NCBI RefSeq assembly: GCF_030463535.1
Contig: NC_132879.1
Location: 35,326,425 to 35,390,424 of the forward strand
Source: Salminus brasiliensis
Lineage: Eukaryota; Chordata; Actinopteri; Characiformes; Bryconidae
Direction: 5' to 3'
DNA length: 64,000 nt
This document shows, piece by piece, positions 1 to 55,814 of this stretch. Every line of letters starts with the position of its first letter. The first letter of the stretch is position 1. The notes beneath the pieces were generated by a model. That model saw only the letters and a program-made list of their open reading frames with translations. It had not been told where the DNA came from and ran no database searches. Position numbers and translations under genes: made by a program.

Positions 1-260
1 CAGACTACATTTTAATAAGCACAATGTCTAGTTCTTTTTTTTAGTAATTTTGTTTTACATTTTAATAATAACACTAGCTAGTAGACTACATTTTAATAAA
101 AAAAAATAAAACAGTACATTTTATTACTAACACCTTCTAGCAGACTACATTTTAATAAGCACAGTGCCTAGTACTTTTTAATAGTAAATAAAATTGTACA
201 TTTTAATAATAACACTAGCTAGCAGACTACATTTGAAAAATCACAGTGACTAGTACGTTT
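1..260. repeat. A/T-rich tandem repeat, ~140-bp period, cut by window edge
   Basis: The phrase (c/t)agactacattt recurs at about 1, 82, 141 and 222. Spacing alternates about 81 and 59, so the full period is about 140 bp with a related half-unit inside it. Elements such as acattttaataataacactagctag also repeat. It lies downstream of the mybpc1 poly(A) signal. Confidence 0.8.
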
Positions 261-638
261 TATTAAAAATAGTTTATAGTATAGTAGTACTAATCAGCCA
301 ATCAGCGTAAACAAAAAATCAATTAAAATCTAGCTAATGTATCACTGTATAAATAATAGTAAAATTAATTAAGTAAAATAAAATAATTAAAATGATAAAA
401 AAGTAAAATAATTAATAAGATATTAGCCAGTAAACTTTACTTCAATTACTGGCTAATTACAAAATCAATCAACATGATAAATCTTTGTCCAACATGATCG
501 CTTACAGTTGTCTTCTTCTAGGTGTTAATTTTGCCTCTGTAACTGCCATACAATTTTATTTTATTTTTTAACCCATTATTTATTCATAGCACAAGCCAAA
601 TAAATCAAACCACAAAGCATCGTTTTCATACAGTGACA

Positions 639-644
639 TTTATT
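639..644 (-). terminator. Poly(A) signal of mybpc1
   Basis: Minus-strand AATAAA about 594 bases after the mybpc1 stop, with further T/A-rich copies just beyond (about 550-585). Cleavage would fall near 615-625. It is the first canonical hexamer I see in the 3' UTR. Confidence 0.55.
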
Positions 645-1237
645 CAGCTCAACCATGCTCAATGAAACAATGTATCTGGTTCAACACATTAGATGAATAT
701 TTTCATCTTCTGCCCTGTTTAGATGGAAACAGGCTAAGCACTTGAAACCTCTTAACACACTGATGGCCAGAGAGTTACGCTGTTACTACAACGCATAGAG
801 AATTACTTCATCACATATACTGCAGTATACTAGGGGAAGGGCAAGAGATCTGGGAAAAACAGAGTAAAACAGAACAAAAAAAACATAATTTAAACCTCTA
901 AATCCTGTTTAGTGGAAGCTACTAGGCCTTCTTCCTGAACCCGGAAGAAACTGAAAGCTTGCCTGCCTCACCACTTTCATGCTACAACAGTTTACGCACA
1001 CTAAAATGAACTGTCCGGTTCAAATGTAGACATGCATCTGAGCTTCAGTGGGGCTTCGGGAAAAGCGGTCTCTCATGAAAGCAGGGTAGACGTAAACAAC
1101 TGGACTATGAACAGGCTTGACTATGGGAACTATAGGTCCATAGGTCCGAACACTGCATGCCATGCCAAAGACTGGACGCACACGTTGTTGATGGGGACTC
1201 TGGGGAAGTACTGGGAAAGCTCTGGGTGAATCAGCCA

Positions 1238-44205
<42,968 letters not shown>

Positions 44206-44485
44206 CTTGAGCTGTGCTCCACTAGAGGTGTCACCAGATGAGGGGTACAGGCACAAGTTGGGGCCCTCTGCCCTAAGTTAGAATGCGGGATTAGAGGTGG
44301 CGCTCTGGTCCGTCGGCCTGTGGACTGTAAGGAAGAACGAAGAGGAAGAAGGGAGGAGAAGGAGAAGGCTGCAAACGAGAGCGGAGCTAATGATGATGAG
44401 AGGAGACGGCCAGTCTGTGACAGTCCCTTGGTGAGAGGACAGTGACGGACAAAGTGACAGAACTGGGGGAGATGAACTTAGCGGG

Positions 44486-44493
44486 TTTATATA
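44486..44493 (-). promoter_or_regulatory. TATA box of mybpc1
   Basis: Minus-strand TATATAAA lies 281 bases upstream of the mybpc1 ATG. A start site about 25-30 bases downstream, near 44460, would give a continuous 5' UTR of about 255 nt with no obvious intron. The TATA element is seen directly; the start site is inferred. Confidence 0.7.
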
Positions 44494-47400
44494 GCACTGG
44501 TCCAGGGCCACTCCTCCATTTGGTCATGGGGCCCAAAAGCATCCCTGTCCCCTCACTATCCCCCACCCTGCCCCCACCTCGCACAGCACAGGGGATTAGG
44601 GGTGGCTCTCTAGCCTGTCTCCTCCATGCCGTTGTGGAGGGACAGCCAGGGGTCTGGCAGAGGAGGGGCTTTGGATTCAGTGTACTATCCTAAGCAGGGA
44701 TGGAGGATCTGAATACCCCAAGCACCTTTAAAAAAAGGCGAGGAGAGTCAATCATTTCAATCGTTTTCAGTGACACAAAAACACTTGGTTTAAAGGTAGC
44801 CATAGTTCTTCTTTGTTGCTTAAATAATTATAAATTAAAATAATGCCCATCAACAATAAACGACTAATAAATTATGTCCTGAAGCAGTTTTAGATACCTA
44901 TATAATAGTGTTATTTTACTTCAGAAAAAAATAATTATCTAAATAAATAAAAATAAGCAAGAATTAAGAATAAAAAAGAATTCAGAATAAAATATTTTTT
45001 TTGTAATTTCTGTTCTGCTTTGCTTGGCTGGGTTATGTCACTTTTTCTTTTTCTTTTTTTTTTTTAAATTGTGATTATTTCTAAGACCTACCAGTTGGTG
45101 TGGCTATCCTCGTTGGCACAGTGTGCAAAGGGATCTATCTGAAGGGATCGCTTACTGACTGGTCGCTCAATCCGGGTCTGGATTCCTGGTGTGGTGTAGT
45201 GCTTTTGAGTTCCTCTTCTGATGGGTGGTTAGCTCTAGTCTGAGGTAGCCCATCTTGTTTTTTTATAAGGAGCAGACGCTGTAGAGAAGATATGGCAAAA
45301 GCTGGTTAGCTGGTGTTAGTTTTCAACCAAGCACACTGCTCACTCCTCCGGCTTTAGGTTCCTCGCTCACCAAGTTTGAGTTACCGTTAATCAGACACTG
45401 GCACAGGAACAAGGCCTGATTTATGTAGGAACCAGCTTTTCTCTAGCAGTCTGGTGATGCTGTGCTGCTAGATGTGCAAAGGTGCTGTTGCATTTTCCTG
45501 CATCGCAGCCTTAGTTATTGAAAGACTAGTGGGCTAGGTGTATGTAGATTAGTCATTGTATGTAGATGTCATTAGAAATAGACCATTTGAGGCTTACTTT
45601 TCAATTAAGAGAAAGCAGTGATTGAGGTTGTCACTGGATGAGAATGTTATGTCACTTTCAATGTAACCATATAACTTTCATTAGTCGGCTATGCCAAGAT
45701 AACAGTTTTCCATTCTAAGGCACCTTAAAAAGAGGACAAGCACGGAAAGCAATCCCTTGTTCATTGTGCTGTTGAACATCTCTAAGAACTGGGTTCCCAG
45801 TTCCCAAGCAATCATATTTGTACTTGTGTGGATTCTCTGGTCCAGGCATGTTTAGCATATACCTCGACACTCACTGGCTATTAGTGGGTGTGTCTCTGGT
45901 TCTCTAGGGTTCCGAGAGCTGAAGCTCCACCATTTCACTAGAAGGCGGCCTGGTGTTTTTAGTGAGCAGTGAGCGAAAACGGAAAGCTTTTCTCTATCTT
46001 TCTGCCAAGCATCAGAGATCAGCTTAATCCCAGTTGGAGGCCAACCAAAAGTGGTTAACTAAACAATTCTGGCTGTAAATTCTGATGAGATGCCTGGGCG
46101 ATGTTTTTACAGTCTATACATAGAAAGTCATGATAAACCTTGACATTTGTTTTTGATGGTTGGTGTTGCTGCCATGCTAATTAAGCTGTTAACAACCTGC
46201 TTCTACGTTAAACCGGCCCCATAGACAGAGTGAAGATTCTCTCAACAAGGCTTAAGGCTGTAGAGGCTAGAGAACTTGGTTTGCAAAGGGTTCTTTATTA
46301 GCCACTGGAAGAGTGGCCAAAAGTGGCAATGTTCAAACACAGCAGTCGCTACTGCATGAATAAAGCACAGAGATTTGTTGTAGGAACTATCACTTGTGCC
46401 ATAGATGGAAGGTTGCTGACATAGAGGTCAAAGAAGCCAAATTGAAATAAATGAACTGGTCTCCCCCAGTTTTTCTCTTCAGTGTATCACATTTTTAGGC
46501 ACTTCCCCCCAACCCCCCAGCAATTAAAGACTTATCCTGAAGTCATGTGGGAATCAAATAGGCATTTAAGCCAAATGGTAAGTGTCATTCTATCCAGAGC
46601 CACGGTTCTGCATTTGGCAATAATGGACGCTATATAAAGCACGGGAGACTGGAAAGAGGACAGTAAAGCCAATAAATGGTCCACCAGTTATCTCAATTGG
46701 CTTAATTACTGCATTATGAGATCCTACCTCATTGACAGGGGGATGCTTCGCTGGGTTGCTGACAGCCCAGCGTTCAGTGGACCCTCCTGCTGCAGTGTTG
46801 GGTGACTGGACGAGTCGAAAGTATGTGGCCTTTATTGGTGACAGGCACTCCTGTTAGCTGGCCCATTTATAACCCTGAGTAGGCTCCAGTGGTAAATGCT
46901 GGGCTTATGTGCAGTATCATGTGGGCACGCTACAAAGAGCAAACAAAACCATTTGGGGTGGCTCGGGCTGGGCAAGGGTTCACATCTCACTAAGGCTTTG
47001 GCTATGAGGTCACCCACCTACAGCTAGAAAAGAATGGAACGGGCAGCCACAGTGCCATCTGCTTGCATGTTTGAGCATGTCCTCATACACGTAGGCGCAA
47101 ACAGACCTAACTGAACCTAATCTCTGCAGCCTCCATGAAGCCTGAAATGGCCAGCCTATTGTGAAATAGCGGTAATGTAAAAGGTATTAATAGAGAACCT
47201 TGTCTCTAGGAAGATGGGAATGGAAAAGCCACTCCCAGCTCTTACTTGTGGAACTCAGTGGGGTATGGCGGAAACCCTTTATTTGAGTGGCTCAGGAAGA
47301 GAGTGGAGGAGAACCGACAGGGCAACCATGTCCATCAGAGTGAAAAAAAAAGGGGGGAAAGGAAAAACGCAGGAGACTCTAGCTAGAAAATCAAACTACA

Positions 47401-49406
47401 TGCTCTGCAGGAGCTAATCCTGGAGCAGCTGTGGAGCTGTTTATAGAGCACTTACATCACCAGTATGCAGCATCTCTAATGGGATGAATTTCATTCTGTT
47501 ATAATGGTATATCTCCCAGCTTTCCCCAGCTCTCGTAGTTGCTGTAAGGACTAAAAGTTGGTCAAGTTAAACTATTGAGTCAGCTTACAGATTACAGTTT
47601 TTGATAAGACTGACAGCTACTGCAAAGATCTCACTGTGACATTAGTGGCACTAAGACTTAGTGAACTATGGCAGTGTTTACTGGATACTGTCTCTCTATC
47701 ACCTGCATACAGGGGTTTATTCTGCAAGGCTTACATGAGCAGGACTGTGCAGGACGCGCTTTGTTCATGCAAGTCCAAAATCTGGGGCAACATCGCCACC
47801 TGGAGGCCATCTGCATTAATGCCTCCATCCCCAACCAAGCCATCCTCTACTGAAGGCCTACATAACAGTCAAGCAAATACAAGCAGGTCGTTTTAGTATC
47901 AATAGAGTGATTAAACACTTATTACTGGATATTAATATTAAGAATGCTGCATATAGGCTATAGCGTTACCAGTTTATTCAGACTCATAGTCCTCGAATTC
48001 ATGAAATTCTAGGCATCTTCCTAAATAGCAAGGTGATGTTTGAAATGAAGGTTAAGCTTGAAATTTTAATATCAGTACTATGTTGGATCTACAGTAAAGT
48101 ATTGATGGAAGTCGCATTTCCTCACGTTTGCAGCAACGACATTGAATACACTACATTGACTTTACTTCAACAGACCAAAATGGACGTTTACAGTAAACCG
48201 CTGCCTCTCAGTTAAGGAGAAAACATTTAATAACGCAAAAATGCTCAGTTTCTGAGTAATTATTGGTTATGCATATCAGTTCTAACGGATTTCTGATTGT
48301 TTTGAAGCATGAACTAAATGACCTTTACATTATTGTGGCAAAATGCCTGGTTGTGACTAAAGATTCACGCCATCTAGCACTAGCTGAATTGTAAAATCTT
48401 CCAACCTTCTCATATTTCCAAGCTTTTTGGATCTCTTCTGGAACTTTGTAATACAATAATTGCGGAAAAGGCGCCATAGGAGTGTTGCACCTCTTGATTT
48501 GGAAGATGAACCGAAGGCATGAACATTAACATTGAGGAGAGTGAGCAACAAGCTCATGCAGATAAATATAATATGGATATTTTATGTGGATCAGCATGTG
48601 ATTGTGATTTGGATCATATCTTATATCCCCTCAGGATTAGAGGTTCTAATTCACAATATTCACATTTTGCATAAATATATTTTTACATGAAAAAAGGAAA
48701 AGTTCAAGGTTTAAAGTTTGTAAGCATAACTGCATGCATTTATTAATGCAGATCTATTTCTGAATATATTTAAGCAAATGTACTTCTATTTCACTGTGCT
48801 GATGTCTCTTTTCACTTTCTTTCCCTTCCTGCATTCCACAAAATGACCCTTACTGCACATAAAGCAGGGTTGATTTACCATATTTTACTGCAGTAATAGT
48901 GTTTTTAATAGGTGTAAGGTTGATATAGGTAGTGTAGGTTTCTGTTGATGTTTTTTTGTTAAATTTTTGTTAAAATTTCACAGTTGTTTCAGTATTAATT
49001 CAGGTGGCAAAAGTGACTGACAAACAAATCAACATCAGAAAGACTGAACCGTTGATTCAGTGAAGTTAATGTTGACAGTTTAACACCTATTCAATGACTG
49101 ATTGCTATCTGAGGTATTTCATCTTATCACATTGCACTCTGTGCACTTCTGTATACAGTCAGTGCTGCAGCCTGCATAAATCAACTCCCTGTCATTCAGC
49201 CAACGCTACCTCTATATGTGTGCCCTATGATATTAATAATACTCACGAATCTGTTGTAAAGTGGTACCTTTTCTGTTCTGTTTTATCTTGTATTCCAAAA
49301 GTGTTTTTATGTTTAGAATGACATTCTATAAGAGCTCACAGGGGACAGAATGTGCACGAAACTGCAGATAAACAGATATGATACAGATGTTCATATTTCA
49401 GCTTTT

Positions 49407-49772
49407 TGACCCTGCTAAAATCCAGCTCAGGATGGTAGGTGGTTTCAGATGGTCTAAGCTGGTCTTTGATGGTCAATGTGGTTGAAAAGCTGGTCATCCC
49501 ATATGCTGGTAAACAGGCTGGTTAACCAACTCTTGACCACCATAGCGTATGTTGTCCAGCTTGGTTGTGCTGGTCATACTTTACGACCAGCTTTCTAATG
49601 CTGGTCCACCAGACCATGTGGTCTATCTTGGTCTGGTTGATCATGCTTGTAGACCAGCTAAACTATCAAACTCAAATGCAAACCCTATACCCTATGCTGG
49701 TCAAGAGCCAAGCTGCTCAACCAGCTTGACCAGCTTGTGCTGGCCAGTCTTTGTTTTTTTGAGCAGGGCAGC
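49407..49772. mobile_element. MITE rich in gctggtc motifs
   Basis: The left end gaccctgctaaaatccagct and right end tttttttgagcagggcag are inverted relatives. The interior is filled with repeated ctggt/gaccagc words in both orientations, a familiar fish repeat type. Confidence 0.65.
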
Positions 49773-49994
49773 GACATTTGAGGAGGGAAAAAAATTAGAC
49801 AGGACAAAATGTCATGTTTGGAACATTTGTTTTAACCACAGGACACAATGGCACCAATCTTGTCACCAAAAAACATTGTCCATTTTCATACAGAGAAAAG
49901 CTGCTTAGACACAGAGCACTCATTGAGCACTCTATAGAATGACACATGACTATTGAGCCCAAAATTCTGTACCATCCATGCAGTGAACACACAC

Positions 49995-50150
49995 ATACAC
50001 ACCTGCGGCGCCCAGGGAGCAGAGAGGGCGAAGGGCCTTGCTCAAGGGGTCCAACAGTGTCAGCTTGCAAAGCCCACATATCAAACCCACAACCCTGTCA
50101 TCAAAAGCCCGGAGCTCAAACCGCTGAGCCACCACTGCCCACAAAACACA
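49995..50150 (-). mobile_element. SINE-like repeat
   Basis: Plus-strand phrases gggccttgctcaaggggtcc, acaaccctgtcatcaaaagc and accgctgagccaccactgcc are typical of a tRNA-like SINE read in reverse. It abuts the L2 fragment. Confidence 0.6.
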
Positions 50151-50159
50151 TAACAGGGG

Positions 50160-51060
50160 AGAGCACAAATGCAGTCCCCCACTACCAGAAATTATGCAGT
50201 TGAGATTCTCGCATGTGGGGGATTCGCAAGGGTCATCTCCTTTGAGAACTCACTGGTCACTCCTTCTACAGAAGCTCGAAGCCTTGGTGCAGTCATGGAT
50301 GATAAGTTATCGTTCTCAAGTCATGTTGCAAACGTAACTCAATCCTGCAGATTTCGTCTGTACAACATCTGGAGAATTCGACCCTTCCTCTCTAGAGAGG
50401 CCGCCCAGGTGCTCGTTCAATCTCTCGTCACTTCCAGACTTGACTACTAGACTACTGCTCTCCCTTTTGCTCACCATCAGGCCCCTGCAACTTATCCAGA
50501 ATGCAGCGGCACGGGTCGTCTTCTACGTTTCTAAATTCAGCCATGTCACTCCACTGCTGTGTTCTCTTCACTGGCTTCCTGTAGCTGCTGCCCACATCAG
50601 ATTCAAAACCCTGACGCTGGCCTACAAAGCCAAGAATGGACCAGCCAGCCCCTCTGTATTTGATGGCAATGGTCAAAAGCCGATCCGCACCAAGAGGCCT
50701 TTGAGCTTCAAATACGGCTCAGCTCGATCCGCCATCCCTCAAAATCCACGGAAGACAAACATCCAGGCTTTTTTCTGTCCTGCACCAAAGTGGTGGAACG
50801 AGCTTCCCCTGGGTGTCCGAACAGCAGAGTCACTCAAGGTCTTCAAACGCAGACTGAAGACCCACCTCTTCCAAGACTACTTGGACGAGTAGTAGTACTA
50901 TGGTCACCTTATTGATTTGTGTTTAGTAGTGTCTAAACTTAGAGGTATCTTTGAACTATTAGCCTATTCAAACTGAGGTTATCTTTGGGTGAATAGCAAA
51001 GCACTTTTGTAAGTTGCTCTGGATAAAAGCGTTTGCTAAATGCTTTAAATGTAAATGTCA
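50160..51060 (+). mobile_element. L2-type LINE fragment, reverse transcriptase C-terminal part
   Basis: The frame at 50169-50450 reads GAVMDDKLSFSSHVANVTQS, FRLYNIWRIRPFLSREA and LVTSRLDY, and after a frame break 50440-50892 reads RPLQLIQNAAARVVF, HVTPLLCSLHWLPVAAAHIR and APKWWNELPLGVRTAES, standard for L2-clade LINEs. It ends in the tail ttgctctggataaaagcgtt tgctaaatg. The break near 50440-50460 and lack of the 5' part make it inactive. Confidence 0.9.
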
Positions 51061-51833
51061 GCACAACCCAAGTGCAATGGTGGAGCCTCACCCTGGGCAA
51101 ACCACCTTTGTTATTATGGTGTCACCCCTGCCAGGTAAGGAAGTCAGAAGTGTGGATGTAACTGTCTGGACATCACTGTACTATTGTATACACATTCAGT
51201 GCATGCGATTGTTGCATACTAGATTCTGTATACAACCACAAGACACTATAGACAGATACAAATAAGCCACATTATTGTATAACACATACTTATATATAGT
51301 ATATAATTATGTTATAATTACATGTAATAACAAATTACATTATTTTAAAGAATCCTATGGTAAGCTTTTGGCTTTTGGTCCAGGAGTGCTAACATGCACA
51401 AACTTAATGGGAACTTTCTTATTTTATTATTATTTATTTACTTATTCTCAGAGGGGCTGAAAGCAATTTTAGGGAGGTCCAAAGTCCATAAACCTAAAAA
51501 CGGAGTGAGAGTAATCAGACAGAAAACATTTCTTCCTTTTTAATGTGAACAACAATTTCACAGACATTAGATGAATGGGTAACTCTACAAAAGCCTAGTT
51601 TTTACACACATAGACAGTGTAAAGACAGAATAGTGAAAACACTGAAGGCCATTCCTTCAGCTATGAAGGAAGCTTCAGAAGGTGGCTTCTTGTTCTCTTT
51701 GTATTTAGATGCCACAGTAGTTACATTCTGACACTGTAACTTCTGCACCATTTATGAAGAAACTCAACATTTGAACAAGAAGCCATCCTCATCATGGCCT
51801 ATGGTACTGGCAACAGATAACATCACTACCTGC

Positions 51834-52018
51834 CCCAGAGCTACCACACCATGTGGAAGACTGGGGTTCAATTCCCGGTCTGGGTGACTATGCTGCGCCA
51901 CACCAATAAGAGTCCTTGGGCAAGACTCCTAACACTACATTAGCCCACCTCTGTAATACGAGTAACCTCCTGAATCTGGATAAGAGCGTCAGCTAAATGC
52001 CATAAATGTAAATGTTGT
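51834..52018 (+). mobile_element. tRNA-derived SINE with L2-type tail
   Basis: A B-box-like ggttcaattcccggtctggg, then acaccaataagagtccttgg and the tail ctggataagagcgtcagcta aatgc. It is the best-preserved of three copies in the window and shares its tail with the LINE fragments, which would allow mobilisation in trans. Confidence 0.8.
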
Positions 52019-52072
52019 ATTCACACACAGCTATACAAAATGTCAGTTCCAATAAGTATTCTCAGAATGGTT

Positions 52073-52085
52073 GACCCCCCCCCCC
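52073..52085. repeat. Poly(C) run
   Basis: Twelve or so consecutive C in the 3' flank of the Spi-like gene. Confidence 0.8.
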
Positions 52086-52254
52086 TATTTTGACAGAGCA
52101 CAGTATACTTGCAGCTAGCTAGATAGCATCTTTTGTCTCTTATGGAAGGAGAGAAATGAGAATAAAGGTCCTGGGAGGAACACACATACTGTGCACCATC
52201 ATTTAGTAGTATCCTGGAATAGAATGCCTGTGGAAGAGGCAGCCCATAGTACTT

Positions 52255-52260
52255 TTTATT
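52255..52260 (-). terminator. Poly(A) signal of the Spi-like gene
   Basis: Minus-strand AATAAA about 310 bases after the TGA at 52571-52569. It is the first canonical hexamer downstream of the stop. Confidence 0.45.
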
Positions 52261-52568
52261 GTACATTGTGTGTGTAGGCCTATGTTGTGTAGGCCTATGT
52301 ATGACAGTCTTTCACTTCTTTTTTATGGTTATTATTGTTATTAAAGTCATATGAATCAACAAGCCATAACCACATATATCCATTACTGTACATATTTTAA
52401 AGAAACCCCTCACTAAACAATGCAAATCAGTAGCTGTTGGGTTCTGATAGACCTTGGGAAATGGTTAAAGTACAGATGCTTCCACTGCTAACCCAACCCA
52501 AGCCACAGGTGAGTACTACCATACTTGTTCCTGTGTGATTGCAGAACGTGCCCAAAGATACACTTATG

Positions 52569-55500
52569 TCAGTGTAGGGTATTCTTCACTCGCTGCTGAC
52601 TCCTTAATGTGGTGAGGGTGTCTCTGCTGAACTGGTAGGTCAGTTTTTTCCTCACTTTGATGATTTCCCCCGAGTGGGTGTAGTTTCTCAGGGCGCGGGA
52701 CATCTTCTGGTAGGTCATGGGCCGCCTGTTGCCCTTGCGCTGGCCCCAGAGTTCTGCCACACGCTCCTTGTGTGTGGAGGAGAACCGGAAAACCCCTGCT
52801 GATGAAGGAACCCATGACACACAGTGCGCCATTCCGGGGTCTTCTAGCATCTCAAACAGGAAGTGGAAGAGGCGCACCTTTTTCCCTGAAATCACAGATG
52901 TTAGGGAGTGTGTTAGCTCTATATGACATGGTGTAGCCCTGTTTTTATATATAATGGCACAAAAATGGGGTTAGAAGTGTGATATTTCATCTAGCGGTGA
53001 AGCAGTCTGTTTAGGAACCAAAGCCACATTGGATGCAGTGCCAGCTATTAGTAATAAAATCTGTGAAAAGTGAAAGTGAAAAAATAAAAATGAAAATAAT
53101 AAGAATATGTATATGTGTTATTTAAAGACTTCATTTACTTTACTGTTTTTTCATTCGTAGCCTCAGGGCAGCACTATGCAGTTAGACAACTTTTGTTAAG
53201 GTACTCATGCAAAAGCAGCGGTTCTCAAATCTGCTCCTGGGGACCCCCTGCCTTACATGTTTAGGTATGCCCCAGCTCTAACACACATGATTTAATTGAT
53301 GGGCTGCAGCAGCAGCCCAGTTAATCATATGAATCGGGTTGTAAAAACAGTCGGGAAGTCAGGGTGCAGTTAGGTGACATGTGTGATGTGTGTGTGCGTG
53401 GATGAGTGACGATGTGTATGTGCATGCAAGAACCTGATGTTTGTCAAAAAACAATTATATACACTGTTTATATTTTGCATGCATTCCGTTATATGTGTAT
53501 ATACAGAAGATCGCATAGCACACGCAAGCAAAAGTGGTTGTTCTGTGGCATTATGCAAAGAGACCATAGCACAAAAACAAGGAAAACTGTCAGCTATGTG
53601 TTTTCTTCCTGTGGTGTAGCTTGAGTAGTTTGAGTAGTTGGAGCATGTCAAAAAATTTAAAACAGCTCATTGTAAAGCCATCTCTAGTGGGAAGGGTGTG
53701 ACTTTCTTGGCAAAGGCTAAGCATTTCTCCTAAAAGAAACGAAAGGGGTCTTTCTGGAAAAAAGACTAGGATAACGATCCCCTTCCACACCGCATTATAG
53801 GCAATCATAACTATTTTGTGGCAATGAGACACAGATGAGAGATAAAGAAGAATAGTAGATTGTGTGGTGGCAGTTATGGGCAGGACTGGCCACTCCTAAA
53901 CTATTGTTCCATAATGCAATGCTTAGCTGCTCAGATATTATCTGTCAAACCACAAAAGCAGAACTTACCTCTGCCTGCAGGTGTAGAGCTGGGCAATGAT
54001 TCAGCACTCCAACTCCGCTCAGGTTTTACACGTGGAGTTAAAGGCTTCTCTGGACCAGCCAGGGGGTTTAAAGCCGGCTCAGTGCAAACACTCTGGATTA
54101 CTGATTCCCTCATCCCAAACTCCGTGCCTGGATCAAATCCATTTATCTTTATCTGTTGTCCTGCATCCTTTAAAGTGCAAAAAAACAAGGCAATTTCAAC
54201 TGGGAAGCTTGCAATGTAGAAAAATAATCATATCAACCTTTTGAGTTGAGACATGATGAACTTGCTTTACCTGTTGAGCTTTTGGTGCAGAAAGCAGCTG
54301 CAGAGAATCCGAGTGGTCTGTTGCATCGCTATAGCCCTCTCCAACAAATTGGGGATTGTCCTGGGATTCAGCTGTTGGCAAAGTACAGTAATACTATGTG
54401 TGTAACACAATGGCAATTATGATATATGCATTGGTGTCTGTTTAGTGCTCAGAATCTGGACTACAACCAGAACTTGGCATGGCCTTAACCTGACCGTTAT
54501 GTTTAATATGTAAGTTTCGTAAAGCTCCATTTTATTATACATGATAGATTTTCTGTTTGGGTTATAGTGAAAACCCATGAAAATCATGTGTGAGGGATGT
54601 CTAAGTTCGTATATGCATTATAAATATATATTATGATATATTTATAACATTTATTGGAGATAAAGAGGAGATCTGCTGCTCTGTGCTAAGTTACAGGGAT
54701 ATTTTTAAAATGACATTTTAAATCATATTTCCAACAGTAAATATGTGAGTAAAGGCATGTTTTATAATATATATAATTCAAATGATGAATTATTATATGT
54801 TTTCTCCAGTAGGTCAGGCTACTAGAGCAAACCCCTGATGGCCAATTTGAGTGTTTAACTCCTAAATAAACCACATTTCTGCACAAACTGATCTGAAAAC
54901 ATAAAATTACCCCTGATAGCCAAATGTGTCCAAATACTTTACTGAAGCATCCTTTCCTAGATATTTGCCTGATCTGGTAGCCATGTGGATACGTTCAACA
55001 TCCACATACGGTCATACATTTTAAATGTGTATTCGGTTGAATGTCCAGCATCGATGTCCAGCATGCATTTTTTACCTGAAAATCTTTAAGTCATAATTAG
55101 TTTGAGCTTTAAAAAGCCCATTAACTGTTAATGTAAGTGTCAGGTTTAGGCCATGAGCTAAAAGCCATGAGGTATGAATCCAGGAAAAGAGACAGGTATA
55201 GGTGCTACTCCTGGTTCTTTGCATAATGTTATAGAATTAACACTTTTGGTTCCCTATAGCCATGTGCTGCGTAAATAACTTTTGCTTAATGAAAAGGTTC
55301 TACAAGAAACTATAGGTTCTTCTCTTAGAATCTTGCTGTTATATGGAGGTACATGAAACTTCCAAAAGGTTCATGCAAAAGTGGTTGTTCTGTGGCCTTG
55401 TGCAAAGAGGCCATTTGCCAACTTTTGTGTAGCCACTGAATTGTAATTACAGAAATGCACTGAATGATGCACTGAATTTACTTGATTTAACTTCCACATA

Positions 55501-55814
55501 AATGCAAAAACACAGCCATTGCTAAGAAACGGAAAGTAAAAGACAGACTATATTTTCTCCATTGAATGCATTACTTTTTTCAGTGGCTACAAGTCTTTTA
55601 AGATGCCGTTACTCACGGCTTTCCCATGAGCTCCCTCTTCTAGTCTCCTGTCTCCAGTGCTCTTCAAGGAACTCCAAGATGACTTCCAAATCTGTCTGAC
55701 AGGCCTGTGAGATATTCTGTCCAAGAATGCACACAACCTTATCTCTCAGGCATGGATTAAGGCTCTGTCATAATAATATTGTTCTATTCTGGAAAATAAA
55801 ACGATATTTACCAT
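52569..55814 (-). CDS. Spi-subfamily ETS transcription factor, tandem paralogue next to spic
   Basis: Sequence-specific DNA-binding protein of the PU.1/Spi-B/Spi-C group, expected to be nuclear and to bind GGAA cores. Exons: 55814-55812 (ATG only), 55704-55617, 54371-54271, 54167-53969, 52885-52569; phases 0, 1, 0, 1 agree and the total is 708 nt, 235 residues. The ETS domain is residues about 132-218: [54 protein letters not shown]. The DNA-reading arginines in RALRNY are intact, but Ser replaces the usual Ala in MARALRNY. The N-terminus ([18 protein letters not shown]) is acidic/hydrophobic, with a Glu/Pro/Ser-rich middle. By hand its ETS domain matches the neighbouring spic at about 51 of 86 positions. 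The protein ends soon after the ETS domain. It could be a fish-specific spic duplicate or a Spi member lost in mammals; I give no symbol. Confidence 0.88.

Larger units (their letters stand above)
44494..52254. other. Intergenic region between mybpc1 and the Spi-like gene
   Basis: 7.8 kb without a gene I can support. The part 44700-49400 shows no recognised repeat apart from poor fragments; 49400-52020 is almost all mobile-element debris. It must carry the mybpc1 upstream control region. Confidence 0.65.

Noticed and set aside
44442-44693. A plus-strand open frame covering the mybpc1 promoter
   Set aside because: It overlaps the TATA box and 5' UTR of mybpc1 on the other strand and has no homology I recognise.
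50440-50892. A 150-codon plus-strand open frame that could be taken as a gene
   Set aside because: It is the tail of an L2 LINE reverse transcriptase with a frame break upstream.
53860-54219. A 119-codon plus-strand open frame over the Spi-like gene
   Set aside because: It is the antisense shadow of exon 4 of the Spi-like gene, which has matching splice sites and phases on the minus strand.
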